This document shows positions 6,198-13,508 of a stretch of 13,508 nt of DNA, one piece after another. The DNA comes from Bacteroidales bacterium. Lineage in GTDB: Bacteria > Bacteroidota > Bacteroidia > Bacteroidales > Tenuifilaceae. The notes beneath the pieces are model-generated. The model saw nothing but the letters and a program-made list of their open reading frames with translations, made no database searches and was not told the origin of the DNA. The translations under genes were made by a program, and so were the position numbers. Numbering within the stretch: the first letter of the stretch is position 1; each line of letters begins with the position of its first letter. The stretch is from assembly GCA_003531155.1 (NCBI GenBank), contig DQHR01000195.1:4306-17813 (forward strand), read 5' to 3'.

Positions 6198-7061
6198 ATG
6201 GATGCTGTTCGCAAACCCTCATGGCTTAAAATAAAGCTTCCTGGTGGTGAAGGATATACACGCGTAAGTAATATCGTAAAAACTCATAAACTACATACTA
6301 TATGTGGTAGTGGCATGTGCCCTAATATTGGTGAATGCTGGGGAAATGGAACGGCAACTTTTATGATTTTGGGTGATATATGTACGCGCTCATGTAAGTT
6401 TTGCGCCACTGCAACAGGAAAACCCCTGCCACCGGATCCTCAGGAACCAACGAATGTTGCAAAGTCGGTTAAGTTAATGGAACTTAAACACTGCGTTATT
6501 ACGTCGGTTGATAGAGATGACTTGCTAGACGAGGGTGCCGCTCATTGGCGCGAAACTGTAAATGAAATAAAAAAACAAAACCCTAAAACGAGGATTGAGG
6601 TGCTAATTCCTGATTTCAGTGGGAAAATTGATTTACTCGATATTTTTTTAGAATCAAAGCCTCACGTAGTAGGACATAATCTAGAGACTATTGAACGGCT
6701 TACACCAATGGTTCGCTCCAAAGCAAAATATAGAACAAGTTTAAACGTTATTGAACATATAGCTAAATCGGGGCATAACGCTAAATCGGGGATTATGGTT
6801 GGAATTGGTGAAACTAAAGAGGAGGTTCTGCAAACCCTCGATGATTTAATTGCCGCTGGATGTAAATACATAACCATTGGTCAATACTTACAACCACGCA
6901 ACGGAAATCTTAAAGTTGAGCGTTATGTTGAACCTTCTGAGTTTCTTTTTTACAGAGAAGAGGCGTTAAAGAAAGGATTTTTATTTGCCGAATCGGGCCC
7001 GCTTGTACGTTCATCGTATCATGCTGAGCAGGCTCACCTGCATGGGCAAAGTAACGGTTAA
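6198..7061 (+). CDS. lipA: Lipoyl synthase (radical SAM)
   Basis: This 287-residue cytoplasmic enzyme inserts two sulfurs at C6 and C8 of protein-bound octanoyl groups to form lipoyl cofactor for 2-oxoacid dehydrogenases and glycine cleavage H protein. Both iron-sulfur clusters can be traced: the auxiliary cluster cysteines C36, C41 and C47 (CGSGMCPNIGEC), and the radical SAM cysteines C62, C66 and C69 (CTRSCKFC). The C-terminal RSSYHA motif (271-276) supplies the serine ligand of the auxiliary cluster, which is sacrificed as the sulfur source. The length is normal for the family. lipB follows 50 bp downstream on the same strand, so the octanoyl-transfer and sulfur-insertion steps are encoded together. 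I saw no strong -7 element before the ATG at 6198, only long T-runs, so its promoter is uncertain. A G/U-containing hairpin overlaps the stop codon. Confidence 0.98.
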   Translation: MDAVRKPSWLKIKLPGGEGYTRVSNIVKTHKLHTICGSGMCPNIGECWGNGTATFMILGDICTRSCKFCATATGKPLPPDPQEPTNVAKSVKLMELKHCVITSVDRDDLLDEGAAHWRETVNEIKKQNPKTRIEVLIPDFSGKIDLLDIFLESKPHVVGHNLETIERLTPMVRSKAKYRTSLNVIEHIAKSGHNAKSGIMVGIGETKEEVLQTLDDLIAAGCKYITIGQYLQPRNGNLKVERYVEPSEFLFYREEALKKGFLFAESGPLVRSSYHAEQAHLHGQSNG

Positions 7062-7075
7062 CAAATTAGCCGTTA
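7052..7075 (+). other. Hairpin overlapping the lipA stop codon
   Basis: TAACGGTTAA (7052-7061, ending at the stop) can pair with TTAGCCGTTA (7066-7075) over 10 bp around a CAAA loop. One pair is a U-G wobble that works only in the plus-strand RNA. No T-run follows, so it is a poor terminator; it could stabilise or separate the lipA and lipB parts of a shared mRNA. Confidence 0.4.
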
Positions 7076-7085
7076 TTGATGTTAG

Positions 7086-7093
7086 TATATTTA
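7086..7093 (+). promoter_or_regulatory. Weak candidate -7 element before lipB
   Basis: TATATTTA differs from TAnnTTTG only in the last base and lies 18 bp before the lipB start. No good -33 element is evident, so lipB may rely mainly on read-through from lipA. Confidence 0.3.
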
Positions 7094-7111
7094 GTAAAGT
7101 TAATCATATAA

Positions 7112-7792
7112 ATGCAACAAGTAGTTTTTGAAAACCTTGGAAAAATAGATTACAAACAGGCTTGGGATCACCAAGAAGAGCAATTCGAAAAAGTAATGCA
7201 AAATAAAATGACCGGTAATGGTGATTTGCACTACTTGCTTTTTTGCGAACACCCACATGTTTATACTCTCGGAAAAAGTGGCGAGGGCTCAAATCTATTA
7301 ATAAGCGATGAGACGCTAAAACGCATCAATGCTACTTACTATCGCATAAATAGAGGCGGCGATATAACATATCATGGACCAGGTCAAATTGTTGTTTACC
7401 CAATCTTTAATCTCGAAGCGTTTGGCATTACCCTAAAAGATTATATCCATAAACTAGAAGAGATAATTATCCAATTCCTGAAAGATTATGGTATAAGCGC
7501 AACGCGCTTAAATGGGGCAACAGGTGTTTGGCTTGATGTCGGAGTACTGGGTCTTGAACGTAAAATTTGTGCTATAGGTGTACGAGCAAGCAGGTTTGTA
7601 ACCATGCATGGTTTGGCCTTTAACATTAACACTAACCTAGAATATTTCAGTTACATCAATCCCTGTGGTTTTATTGATAAAGGGGTAACTTCTCTTCAAA
7701 AAGAATTAGGAAAGTCAATCGGCATGGAAGAAGTGATAGCCAAACTCAACAATCTCTTTGCTAGAGAGTTCGATATTGTCTATAAAAAATAG
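7112..7792 (+). CDS. lipB: Octanoyltransferase (lipoyl(octanoyl) transferase)
   Basis: This 226-residue cytoplasmic enzyme moves the octanoyl group from acyl carrier protein onto lipoyl domains, producing the substrate of LipA. The family signature RGGDITYHGPGQ is at 81-92. The conserved lysine lies in the KICAIGVR segment (K151), and the acyl-carrying catalytic cysteine is C185 in the NPCG motif. Thr164-Met165-His166-Gly167 (the THGLAFN-like stretch) also matches the family. Length is normal and the gene looks intact. It follows lipA by 50 bp and precedes recJ by 56 bp, all on the plus strand, so it is likely expressed with lipA. The ATG at 7112 is the only sensible start. Confidence 0.97.
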   Translation: MQQVVFENLGKIDYKQAWDHQEEQFEKVMQNKMTGNGDLHYLLFCEHPHVYTLGKSGEGSNLLISDETLKRINATYYRINRGGDITYHGPGQIVVYPIFNLEAFGITLKDYIHKLEEIIIQFLKDYGISATRLNGATGVWLDVGVLGLERKICAIGVRASRFVTMHGLAFNINTNLEYFSYINPCGFIDKGVTSLQKELGKSIGMEEVIAKLNNLFAREFDIVYKK

Positions 7793-7804
7793 ATATTGGT
7801 TTTC

Positions 7805-7825
7805 ATTCAACCGTTTGCGTTGAAT
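7805..7825. repeat. Short inverted repeat in the lipB-recJ gap
   Basis: The perfect 7-bp arms ATTCAAC and GTTGAAT flank a 7-nt loop (CGTTTGC) that contains the putative -33 TTTG of recJ. It could be a weak hairpin at the end of lipB mRNA or an operator; nothing else distinguishes these. Confidence 0.3.
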
Positions 7826-7844
7826 ATAAAATAATGTATTTTTA
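7814..7844 (+). promoter_or_regulatory. Candidate recJ promoter
   Basis: TTTG at 7814-7817, a 19-bp spacer and TATTTTTA at 7837-7844 give the Bacteroidota promoter layout with one mismatch in the -7 box. Transcription would start near 7848, next to the recJ ATG at 7849, again implying almost no leader. Confidence 0.45.
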
Positions 7845-7848
7845 GAAA

Positions 7849-9612
7849 ATGGAAAAAAGGTGGATATACAAGGATAAGGGCGATCCCAACACAATTAGCC
7901 ATCTAGCAGAAGTGCTGGGAATTGAACCTGTTCTTGCAACGTTGCTGGTTCAACGTGGTATAAGCACCTTTGATGAAGCAAAAAAATTCTTTCGCCCATC
8001 AATTGAAGATCTTTACAATCCCTTCTTGATGAAGGACATGCAACAGGCTGTAGAGCGTATTGAAAGGGCAATCCGTAGCAACGAACGTATTCTTGTTTAT
8101 GGCGATTATGATGTTGATGGTACAACAGCAGTTGCTCTAATCTACTCATTTTTCCAAAAAAGATATTCAAAAATTGGTTACTATATCCCCGATAGATACA
8201 TCGAGGGCTATGGAATTTCACTAAAAGGGATTGATTACGCTGCAGAGAATGGTTATAGCTTAATAATTGCTCTTGATTGCGGTATTAAGGCCAACGAAAA
8301 AGTTTTGTATGCCCATCAGCGTCGAATCGATTTTATCATTTGTGACCACCACTTGCCTAGCGATCAAATACCACAGGCAGTTGCAGTACTTGATCCCAAA
8401 CGACCTGATTGTAAATATCCGTTCAAAGAACTCTCAGGATGTGGAGTTGGTTTCAAACTTTTACAAGCCTATTGTCAAAAGAATAGCACACCAATGGAGG
8501 AGTTATACCAATACCTCGATTTGGTTGCAGTAAGCATCGCTTCCGATATTGTTCCTGTTATAGATGAAAACCGGGTATTAACATTTTTCGGACTTCAGAA
8601 GTTGAACGAGAATCCTAGTCGCGGATTGCGCTCAATAATAAAGATTGCAGGTATCGAAAAACAGCAGATAGCCATTGATGATATTGTTTTCCGTATTGGA
8701 CCTCGCATTAATGCTGCTGGAAGGATGGAGTCGGGCAAATCGGCAGTAGATTTACTCTGCGCTTGCGACGATTTGGTTGCCTACGAAATGAGTTCAATAA
8801 TTAATTCGTGCAACAACGACCGTAAAAATGTTGACAGAAGTATCACCCATGAGGCACTTAGAATGATAGCCTCTGATCCAAAAGCGTTTCATAGAAATAC
8901 CACTGTACTTTTTAATCCAACTTGGCACAAGGGAGTTGTTGGTATTGTTGCTTCAAGGTTGATTGAAACATACTATCGTCCCACAGTTGTATTAACACAA
9001 TCAGGTGGAATGGCGACAGGTTCGGCTCGTTCGGTGCCTGGATTTGACCTTTATCAAGCTATTGAATCGTGTGCCGACTTGCTTGAAAGTTTTGGAGGGC
9101 ATATGTATGCTGCAGGGCTAACCCTGAAAGCGGAAAATGTTCAGAAATTTATGGATCGGTTTGAGGATGCCGTTAGTAAAATGATTACTCCAGAGCTACT
9201 CACTCCTCAGATCGATATCGACGAGCAACTATCTTTAGATGATATAAATGATAAGTTTTTCCGAATTCTAAAGCAATTTCAACCTTTTGGACCTGGTAAT
9301 ATGTCTCCCGTTTTTGTAACTGAAAATGTAACAGATAATGGCGACGGGCGTTTGGTTGGCCCAGATAAAGAACATATTAAATTATCGCTAATTCACACCG
9401 ATAAATCAAAGGTTTACCCTGCAATAGCCTTTCAGTTAGCTGAGCATTACCGTTCAATCCACGATGGTAAGCCATTTGATATATGTTATACCATTACCGA
9501 AAACATTTTTAGGGGTGAAACCACTCTACAAATAAGGGTTAAGGATATCAAATTTGACCTTTATAAAACCGACAAATTTGGACAGCCACATAAGGAGAAT
9601 TCTTTTTTATAA
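7849..9612 (+). CDS. recJ: Single-stranded-DNA-specific exonuclease RecJ
   Basis: This 587-residue cytoplasmic 5'-3' ssDNA exonuclease acts in recombination, mismatch and base-excision repair. The DHH-superfamily metal-binding motifs are all visible: YGDYDVDGTTA (84-94), D143 in ALDCG, CDHH (165-168), and a downstream aspartate in SDIVP (D233). The DHHA1 part has GPRINAAGRM (284-293), NPTWHKGVVGIVASR (356-370), GSARSVPGFDL (391-401) and FGGHMYAAG (415-423). A C-terminal OB-fold-like region runs from about 455 to the end. Length is typical of bacterial RecJ (about 570-580). It follows lipB by 56 bp on the same strand with its own candidate promoter. It converges on the HhH/barrel gene with only 29 bp between their stops and no hairpin terminator that I can find. 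Confidence 0.97.
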   Translation: MEKRWIYKDKGDPNTISHLAEVLGIEPVLATLLVQRGISTFDEAKKFFRPSIEDLYNPFLMKDMQQAVERIERAIRSNERILVYGDYDVDGTTAVALIYSFFQKRYSKIGYYIPDRYIEGYGISLKGIDYAAENGYSLIIALDCGIKANEKVLYAHQRRIDFIICDHHLPSDQIPQAVAVLDPKRPDCKYPFKELSGCGVGFKLLQAYCQKNSTPMEELYQYLDLVAVSIASDIVPVIDENRVLTFFGLQKLNENPSRGLRSIIKIAGIEKQQIAIDDIVFRIGPRINAAGRMESGKSAVDLLCACDDLVAYEMSSIINSCNNDRKNVDRSITHEALRMIASDPKAFHRNTTVLFNPTWHKGVVGIVASRLIETYYRPTVVLTQSGGMATGSARSVPGFDLYQAIESCADLLESFGGHMYAAGLTLKAENVQKFMDRFEDAVSKMITPELLTPQIDIDEQLSLDDINDKFFRILKQFQPFGPGNMSPVFVTENVTDNGDGRLVGPDKEHIKLSLIHTDKSKVYPAIAFQLAEHYRSIHDGKPFDICYTITENIFRGETTLQIRVKDIKFDLYKTDKFGQPHKENSFL

Positions 9613-9641
9613 ATTTATTTTCAATCAAAACGAGCCGTATA

Positions 9642-11708
9642 TCAGAACCTTACCTTAACCATAATTCTAATATCGCTCTTTTTATTACCATGAATTAAAT
9701 CGAGCCCCTGTCCTATTTCTTTTAAATCCGAATAGTAAGTTTGTGACCATCGCAGCCAACAATCGATGCTCCTACTTGGACTATACTTTAGCATTAGATA
9801 GACCCTTGTGCCTTTTGAGTAGTAAGCCGGAACAGAATACGAGTAGGGCATATCGCTCTCATAACAGTAAATTCTGGTATTCCATGAATCAGTATCGAAT
9901 ATTGCAAATCGACAAGCGACTGAAAAAGGGAGACGAGGGTGATCGTACTCAATATCCTGAGAAAATGCATACCCTTGCTCCCTCTGTGTACTATCATTTC
10001 TAAAACTTGATAAGTCAAATCTCGATTTTAACTTCACTTGCTTGTCGGGAGTGTAAATGAATTGAATTCTTGCCGCTTGACTTTGCTGAGGAATAACAAA
10101 GTCAACCTTACTAAACGATGAAACAAAATTAAGTTCTGAGTTTTTATATCTATATCTTATTTGTGACATGAGGTTCGAGCTGATTCGATAATCTGCCTGT
10201 AGTAAGTACTCATAACCAGTTGATGGGGCATCAACTCTATACTTCAACCAAGGAAAAACAAAAACATCAATATACCCTGACAATTTCAATCCCTTTGCTG
10301 GTAAAACAGACAAGCCTGTCATAACTCCATTCTCATTATAAGTACCACTCCCTTCGGCAAATCCTGATGTGTATTGATTTGTATAACCTCTGGAATAACT
10401 TCGAACCAATAGGGAAAAATCAACTAACGATGATAGTTTGAATAGTCCACCCGCAATTAAAGCATGCTCTTTTGTTGAAGTTTCAATGGCAGCCTCACCG
10501 AATAAATGATGATTCCTTAAAAATCCATCGAGGTTCAGACCTACATTTGTTCTCCCATTCATTGAAGGTTCATATAACTTATTAAGTGAACTATCAACTG
10601 TAAAATTTCCATCAATTTTTATATGAGAAAGCGTTAATCCGGCTTTGATCTTCTTACCCTTAAACATAATATTTCCACCGGCAATCATTTCGCTGATCAA
10701 ATCTTTGTTTGCAATCTCAGTAGGAGTTCGGTGGAAACCAGAAATTGGCATTGAAGTATAAAATGGCTCTCCATCAATAAGAGAATCGCCAAGGGACGCA
10801 TCAATATTTTTGTATGAGCCAAAAAGAGTAACATCGATTTTTGAAATTGGGATAGTAACGCCAGCACCCCGAAGGAAGTTGTTTTCGTTAGTCGACGAGT
10901 GCTTTCGCAATCCTCTGGCTCGCTTACGAATACCTAAAGGATCTGATGATTTACCTGCAGATACGCTGCTCCAAAACGTTAAGCCCTGACCAAATTCTGC
11001 ATCGAAATCACCAACAACTAACTTTTTAATCGGTCTCATATTCGACACAGCAACATAACCCGAAAGGTAATCAAAGCCATTTGAGTTTGAACCCTTGAAA
11101 AACTCCTCCCCTGCATCTTTATCAGCAATCAAACCCCATTCTAATTTATCCTTGCTTTGAAATGAGTATCGGGTATAGGTTGAGTATTTGCTCCCCAAGT
11201 AGTGCGATGCGCTAGGATTATCTGGAGTCTGGTACCCATCTTGATGCTCTAAAACGGAACCAATTTTTGTTGAAATCTCGTGGTGTCCAAATGCAATAAG
11301 AGATTTAAAGCTATTAATCTCAACAGGCTTTTCGAGCGTGACAAAAGGAACTAACCTTTCAATATCTCCCTTCTCGAAACCATAAACCATTTGCAGTTCG
11401 TAGATGCTAAGTATTGGTCCCTTTTCTTGAATATAATCCCAAAGCCCTTTTATCTGAAAATCAGAAAGAAAAATCAGTTTAGAAAGATCATCTAAACTGC
11501 ATTGATTAATATTAATTGGATTTTCCAGCAGATTCGTTAGATCTTCAATGATCGGTGTAAAGTCGATATCATTCTCTGATTTTGCAGACATCTCCTCAAT
11601 TATCTCAGCAATTAGTTGCTGAGGTTTAACCTGAGTAGCCTGTGACCAACCCTTTTGAGCATTAAAAAGGATTAGAATTACAAACGCTATTTTTAGTAAA
11701 TATCTCAT
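9642..11708 (-). CDS. Exported helix-hairpin-helix plus outer-membrane beta-barrel-like protein
   Basis: The 688-residue product starts with a signal peptide (MRYLLKIAFVILILFNAQKG, cleavage near WSQA at 22-24). A helical N-terminal part follows, with a helix-hairpin-helix-type region at about 63-125 (NPININQCSLDDLSKLIFL, then GPILSIYELQMVYGF), similar to the ComEA/GspK-type HhH repeats that often bind DNA or proteins outside the cell. From about 145 to the end it is rich in alternating aromatic beta strands and closes with a terminal Phe (RIMVKVRF), typical of beta-barrels inserted by the BAM complex. Proteins of this plan are found in Bacteroidota, but I know of no assigned function. Its ATG overlaps the stop of the preceding barrel gene by 4 bp (ATGA), indicating translational coupling. 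A role in DNA or protein handling at the outer membrane would be a guess. Confidence 0.8.
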   Translation of the reverse strand: MRYLLKIAFVILILFNAQKGWSQATQVKPQQLIAEIIEEMSAKSENDIDFTPIIEDLTNLLENPININQCSLDDLSKLIFLSDFQIKGLWDYIQEKGPILSIYELQMVYGFEKGDIERLVPFVTLEKPVEINSFKSLIAFGHHEISTKIGSVLEHQDGYQTPDNPSASHYLGSKYSTYTRYSFQSKDKLEWGLIADKDAGEEFFKGSNSNGFDYLSGYVAVSNMRPIKKLVVGDFDAEFGQGLTFWSSVSAGKSSDPLGIRKRARGLRKHSSTNENNFLRGAGVTIPISKIDVTLFGSYKNIDASLGDSLIDGEPFYTSMPISGFHRTPTEIANKDLISEMIAGGNIMFKGKKIKAGLTLSHIKIDGNFTVDSSLNKLYEPSMNGRTNVGLNLDGFLRNHHLFGEAAIETSTKEHALIAGGLFKLSSLVDFSLLVRSYSRGYTNQYTSGFAEGSGTYNENGVMTGLSVLPAKGLKLSGYIDVFVFPWLKYRVDAPSTGYEYLLQADYRISSNLMSQIRYRYKNSELNFVSSFSKVDFVIPQQSQAARIQFIYTPDKQVKLKSRFDLSSFRNDSTQREQGYAFSQDIEYDHPRLPFSVACRFAIFDTDSWNTRIYCYESDMPYSYSVPAYYSKGTRVYLMLKYSPSRSIDCWLRWSQTYYSDLKEIGQGLDLIHGNKKSDIRIMVKVRF

Positions 11709-12577
11709 TGTTCAGGCTTACCCTGATTTTTTGCGCCACCTCCAAAGGTATATGCAAGAGAGATGTATGGGGTATATCCCAATACTTGATGATACGAAAA
11801 TGCTAAATCAACATTGAGGTTTTTCACATTCCATCCTAATCCAAATGACAATGACATAGGGTTTGATATAAGTCCTGCTCTGAAACTTAACTTTTTTACG
11901 GGAGAATACTCTAGTCCTGTTCTAAAGGTTGGGCTAGTAAGTGTATTATCATCACCCTGAACAAGTATTAAAACAGATTCTGTAGGTTGGTAAGCTATGC
12001 CTAAACCAAAGGTAGTTGGAAGGTTTTGGTTATCACCAAATGACGATTGAGTGGGATTGTACACGTGTGCTCCAATGGATATTTTCTCTATTGGTTTATA
12101 TATAATACCGCCTTCGGCAGTTATACAACCTGCGCTCCCATAACCATTGACAATTTTCACCGAATGATAATTTATACCAATACCAGCTGATATGTTTTTG
12201 GAAAGCATCATACCATAGGAAATGCCAAATTTAGATTGACTAAATTGGCTATAGCCAAAATGTGTAACGCCTATTCCAAATGTACCGGGTTTAACAGGAA
12301 TGCAACTCCCAAAAGAGCTAAAACTCAACTCATTTAAAAAATACCGTTTTTCGTGATAAACCCCAGCCCAATAGTTACGCTGGTGACCAAGTCCTGCCTG
12401 ATTATTAAAAATAGACCAAGGATCGGCTAGTGCAATAGTAGAACTACCAACTCCAGCAGCACGAGCACCAGGGGACTTTTCAGGCTCATTAGATTTCGAA
12501 ACAAAAGGAAAAAGCAGAGCAATTAAAATTAATTTACTTGCAATACCGCTTAACTTACTCTGCTTGTATTTCACCAT
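11705..12577 (-). CDS. PorV/PorQ-like outer-membrane beta-barrel protein
   Basis: The 290-residue product has a signal peptide (hydrophobic core SKLILIALLFPFVSKS, residues about 14-29). The mature start, SPGARAAGVGSSTIALADPW followed by SIFNNQAGLG, is the hallmark N-terminus of the PorV/PorQ (FadL-like) barrel family. The rest consists of glycine-rich amphipathic strands ending in PYISLAYTFGG plus a short polar tail. PorV and PorQ act in the type IX secretion system of Bacteroidota, but the family also has many members without that role, and no other T9SS gene is in the window, so I call only the family. It starts 2 bp after the purE stop and overlaps the next gene by 4 bp, so the three genes are one operon. 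It may form an outer-membrane pair with the downstream barrel; that is inference. Confidence 0.82.
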   Translation of the reverse strand: MVKYKQSKLSGIASKLILIALLFPFVSKSNEPEKSPGARAAGVGSSTIALADPWSIFNNQAGLGHQRNYWAGVYHEKRYFLNELSFSSFGSCIPVKPGTFGIGVTHFGYSQFSQSKFGISYGMMLSKNISAGIGINYHSVKIVNGYGSAGCITAEGGIIYKPIEKISIGAHVYNPTQSSFGDNQNLPTTFGLGIAYQPTESVLILVQGDDNTLTSPTFRTGLEYSPVKKLSFRAGLISNPMSLSFGLGWNVKNLNVDLAFSYHQVLGYTPYISLAYTFGGGAKNQGKPEQ

Positions 12578-12579
12578 TC

Positions 12580-13092
12580 TTAGTTTACTCTATACTCAAA
12601 TTTAACTTTTGCCAACTCTTCATTTGCAGCAATAATTTTTTTGGCAAGGCTTTGTTTAAACTCAATCATTTGTTTCTGTACCTCAGGCTCACCAGTTCCA
12701 ATAATTTGGATGGCAAGAATTCCAGCATTACGAGCACCATCTAGCGCTACAGTTGCAACAGGTATTCCGGCAGGCATCTGAAGTATAGAAAGAATTGAAT
12801 CCCAGCCATCAATTGAGTTGGAAGATTTTACAGGAACACCAATGACTGGAAGTGGAGTAAGCGCTGCAATAACACCGGGCAGATGAGCGGCTCCACCTGC
12901 ACCTGCAATAATAACTTTTACACCACGAGTATGTGCTTTTCTAGCAAAATCAAGAACCTGATCGGGAGTTCTATGTGCTGAAAGAGCATTTATTTCAAAA
13001 GGAATTCTCATCTCGTTGAGCACTTTTGCTGCCTCTTCCATTATGGGCATATCTGATGCGCTGCCCATGATAATGCTAACTTTTGGGGTCAT
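12580..13092 (-). CDS. purE: N5-carboxyaminoimidazole ribonucleotide mutase (PurE class I)
   Basis: This 170-residue cytoplasmic enzyme of de novo purine synthesis rearranges N5-CAIR to CAIR. The class I signature is clear: GSASD (10-14) for phosphate binding, SAHRTP (38-43) with the catalytic histidine H40, and the GAGGAAHLPG glycine-rich loop (63-72). NSIDGWDSILSILQMPAGIPVATVAL (92-117) is the conserved core segment, matching class I PurE, which needs a separate PurK to make its substrate; purK is not in the window. The length is normal. It is the first gene of a three-gene operon with two outer-membrane-type proteins, an odd association. It diverges from hpt, a purine salvage gene, so the intergenic region may co-regulate both. 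The ATG at 13092 is the only sensible start. Confidence 0.97.
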   Translation of the reverse strand: MTPKVSIIMGSASDMPIMEEAAKVLNEMRIPFEINALSAHRTPDQVLDFARKAHTRGVKVIIAGAGGAAHLPGVIAALTPLPVIGVPVKSSNSIDGWDSILSILQMPAGIPVATVALDGARNAGILAIQIIGTGEPEVQKQMIEFKQSLAKKIIAANEELAKVKFEYRVN

Positions 13093-13121
13093 TATGAGTT
13101 GTTTTTAAAAGTTTTAAGGTA

Positions 13122-13152
13122 CAAATTTGGATACAAACATCCAAACTTCAAA
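13122..13152 (-). promoter_or_regulatory. Candidate purE operon promoter
   Basis: On the minus strand TTTG (13152-13149) and CAAATTTG (13129-13122) are separated by 19 bp. This fits the -33/-7 layout, although the -7 box has C in place of the consensus first T. The predicted leader is about 26 nt. Confidence 0.45.
13126..13145. promoter_or_regulatory. Candidate operator palindrome at the purE promoter
   Basis: A perfect inverted repeat, TTTGGAT-N6-ATCCAAA, overlaps the putative -7 box and spacer of the purE promoter, where a bound protein would block polymerase. No regulator can be named from the sequence. Confidence 0.4.
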
Positions 13153-13296
13153 GAAATTAAGCATTTAGGAATAAAAAAAACTAACTTTTTTTCAAAGAAT
13201 GATTGAATACACCAATAATAGCATCATATAGGTCATGTTTAATAGAAATCTTTATTAGCCGATAAAGTTCAGCACAAGTACTTTGCTTATTTTTTT

Positions 13297-13304
13297 TACC
13301 TTTG
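13297..13304 (+). promoter_or_regulatory. Candidate hpt promoter -7 element
   Basis: TACCTTTG is an exact TAnnTTTG match, 24 bp before the hpt ATG. No good -33 TTTG lies at the usual distance. The predicted start is near 13308. The rest of the purE-hpt gap (13153-13296) is AT-rich with no gene or riboswitch-like structure seen. Confidence 0.55.
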
Positions 13305-13328
13305 CCAGATGATAGAAAAAATTCAACC

Positions 13329-13508
13329 ATGAGGAATGTGATTTTAAAGGATAAAGAGTTTACGTTGAGCTACCCCTCTGACGAGATTCAATTAGATATT
13401 GATGTTCTAGCATCAAAAATTAACAGCGATCTTAAGGATGTTCGCGTTCCTCTATTTCTATCCATACTGAACGGATCATTCATGTTCACTGCCGATCTAC
13501 TTAAGAGA
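13329..13508 (+). CDS. hpt: Hypoxanthine phosphoribosyltransferase, N-terminal part (runs off the right edge)
   Basis: The ATG at 13329 opens 60 codons to the window edge. The segment PLFLSILNGSFMFTADLLKR (41-60) is the characteristic early motif of bacterial hypoxanthine(-guanine) phosphoribosyltransferases, in which the LNGSF loop contacts pyrophosphate. These cytoplasmic enzymes, usually 170-185 residues, make IMP or GMP from hypoxanthine or guanine and PRPP in purine salvage. Only about a third is present; the PRPP-binding and C-terminal base-binding motifs lie beyond the window. The earlier ATG at 13309 is in another frame and stops after seven codons. The gene diverges from purE across 236 bp, so de novo and salvage purine genes share one upstream region. 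Confidence 0.88.
   Translation, partial: MRNVILKDKEFTLSYPSDEIQLDIDVLASKINSDLKDVRVPLFLSILNGSFMFTADLLKR

Noticed and set aside
9743..10018. Short open frames on both strands inside the HhH/barrel gene
   Set aside because: They overlap the barrel strands of the longer gene and show no independent start signal or motif.
11705..12577. Naming this porV or porQ and inferring a type IX secretion locus
   Set aside because: Only family-level features are visible, no other T9SS component is in the window, and the family is broad.
13173..13192. A8/T7 inverted run between purE and hpt as a terminator
   Set aside because: The stem would be A-T only with no GC core, and no gene ends there.

Overview
The window looks like ordinary chromosome from a member of the Bacteroidota, most likely class Bacteroidia. 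The base composition is AT-rich. Upstream regions carry the Bacteroidota-type -7 element TAnnTTTG rather than sigma70 boxes, and ribosome binding sites are weak or absent. Several proteins are of types common in this phylum: an NqrA, a LysRS with a C-terminal extension, a BlaI/M56 pair, a PorV/PorQ-like barrel and a helix-hairpin-helix (HhH) plus barrel outer-membrane protein. No rRNA, tRNA, CRISPR array, IS element or phage gene was seen.

Layout. Positions 1-382 (minus) hold the 5' part of nqrA, presumably the first gene of an nqr operon running off the left edge. lysS (624-2351, minus) follows, with a strong terminator hairpin just after it. Diverging from lysS are two secreted-protein genes on the plus strand: a coiled-coil/M23 endopeptidase (2543-3442) and a small exported protein of unknown function (3489-3974). 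A perfect bidirectional terminator (4102-4128) separates these from a convergent minus-strand operon. That operon encodes a BlaI-type repressor (5527-5910) and a BlaR1-like membrane protein (4206-5522) in which the usual beta-lactam-binding sensor is replaced by an intact M23 (LytM) peptidase domain. A tandem palindromic repeat overlaps the repressor promoter and is the obvious candidate operator. A plus-strand cluster follows: lipA, lipB (together the de novo lipoate pathway) and recJ. The right side is a tight minus-strand operon, purE, a PorV/PorQ-like barrel protein and an HhH plus beta-barrel protein, with a 2-bp gap and a 4-bp overlap. Diverging from purE, the first 60 codons of hpt (purine salvage) run off the right edge.

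Most of the window is housekeeping: translation, lipoylation, DNA repair, purine synthesis and salvage, respiration. The most interesting parts are the BlaI-M56/M23 regulatory pair with its operator array, an unexplained terminator-like hairpin in the blaI/lipA divergent region, and the coupling of two outer-membrane-type proteins, one with a DNA-binding-type HhH motif, to purE. The M56 protein's M23 domain closely resembles that of the stand-alone M23 protein about 0.8 kb away, so both loci may concern peptidoglycan; this link is an inference.
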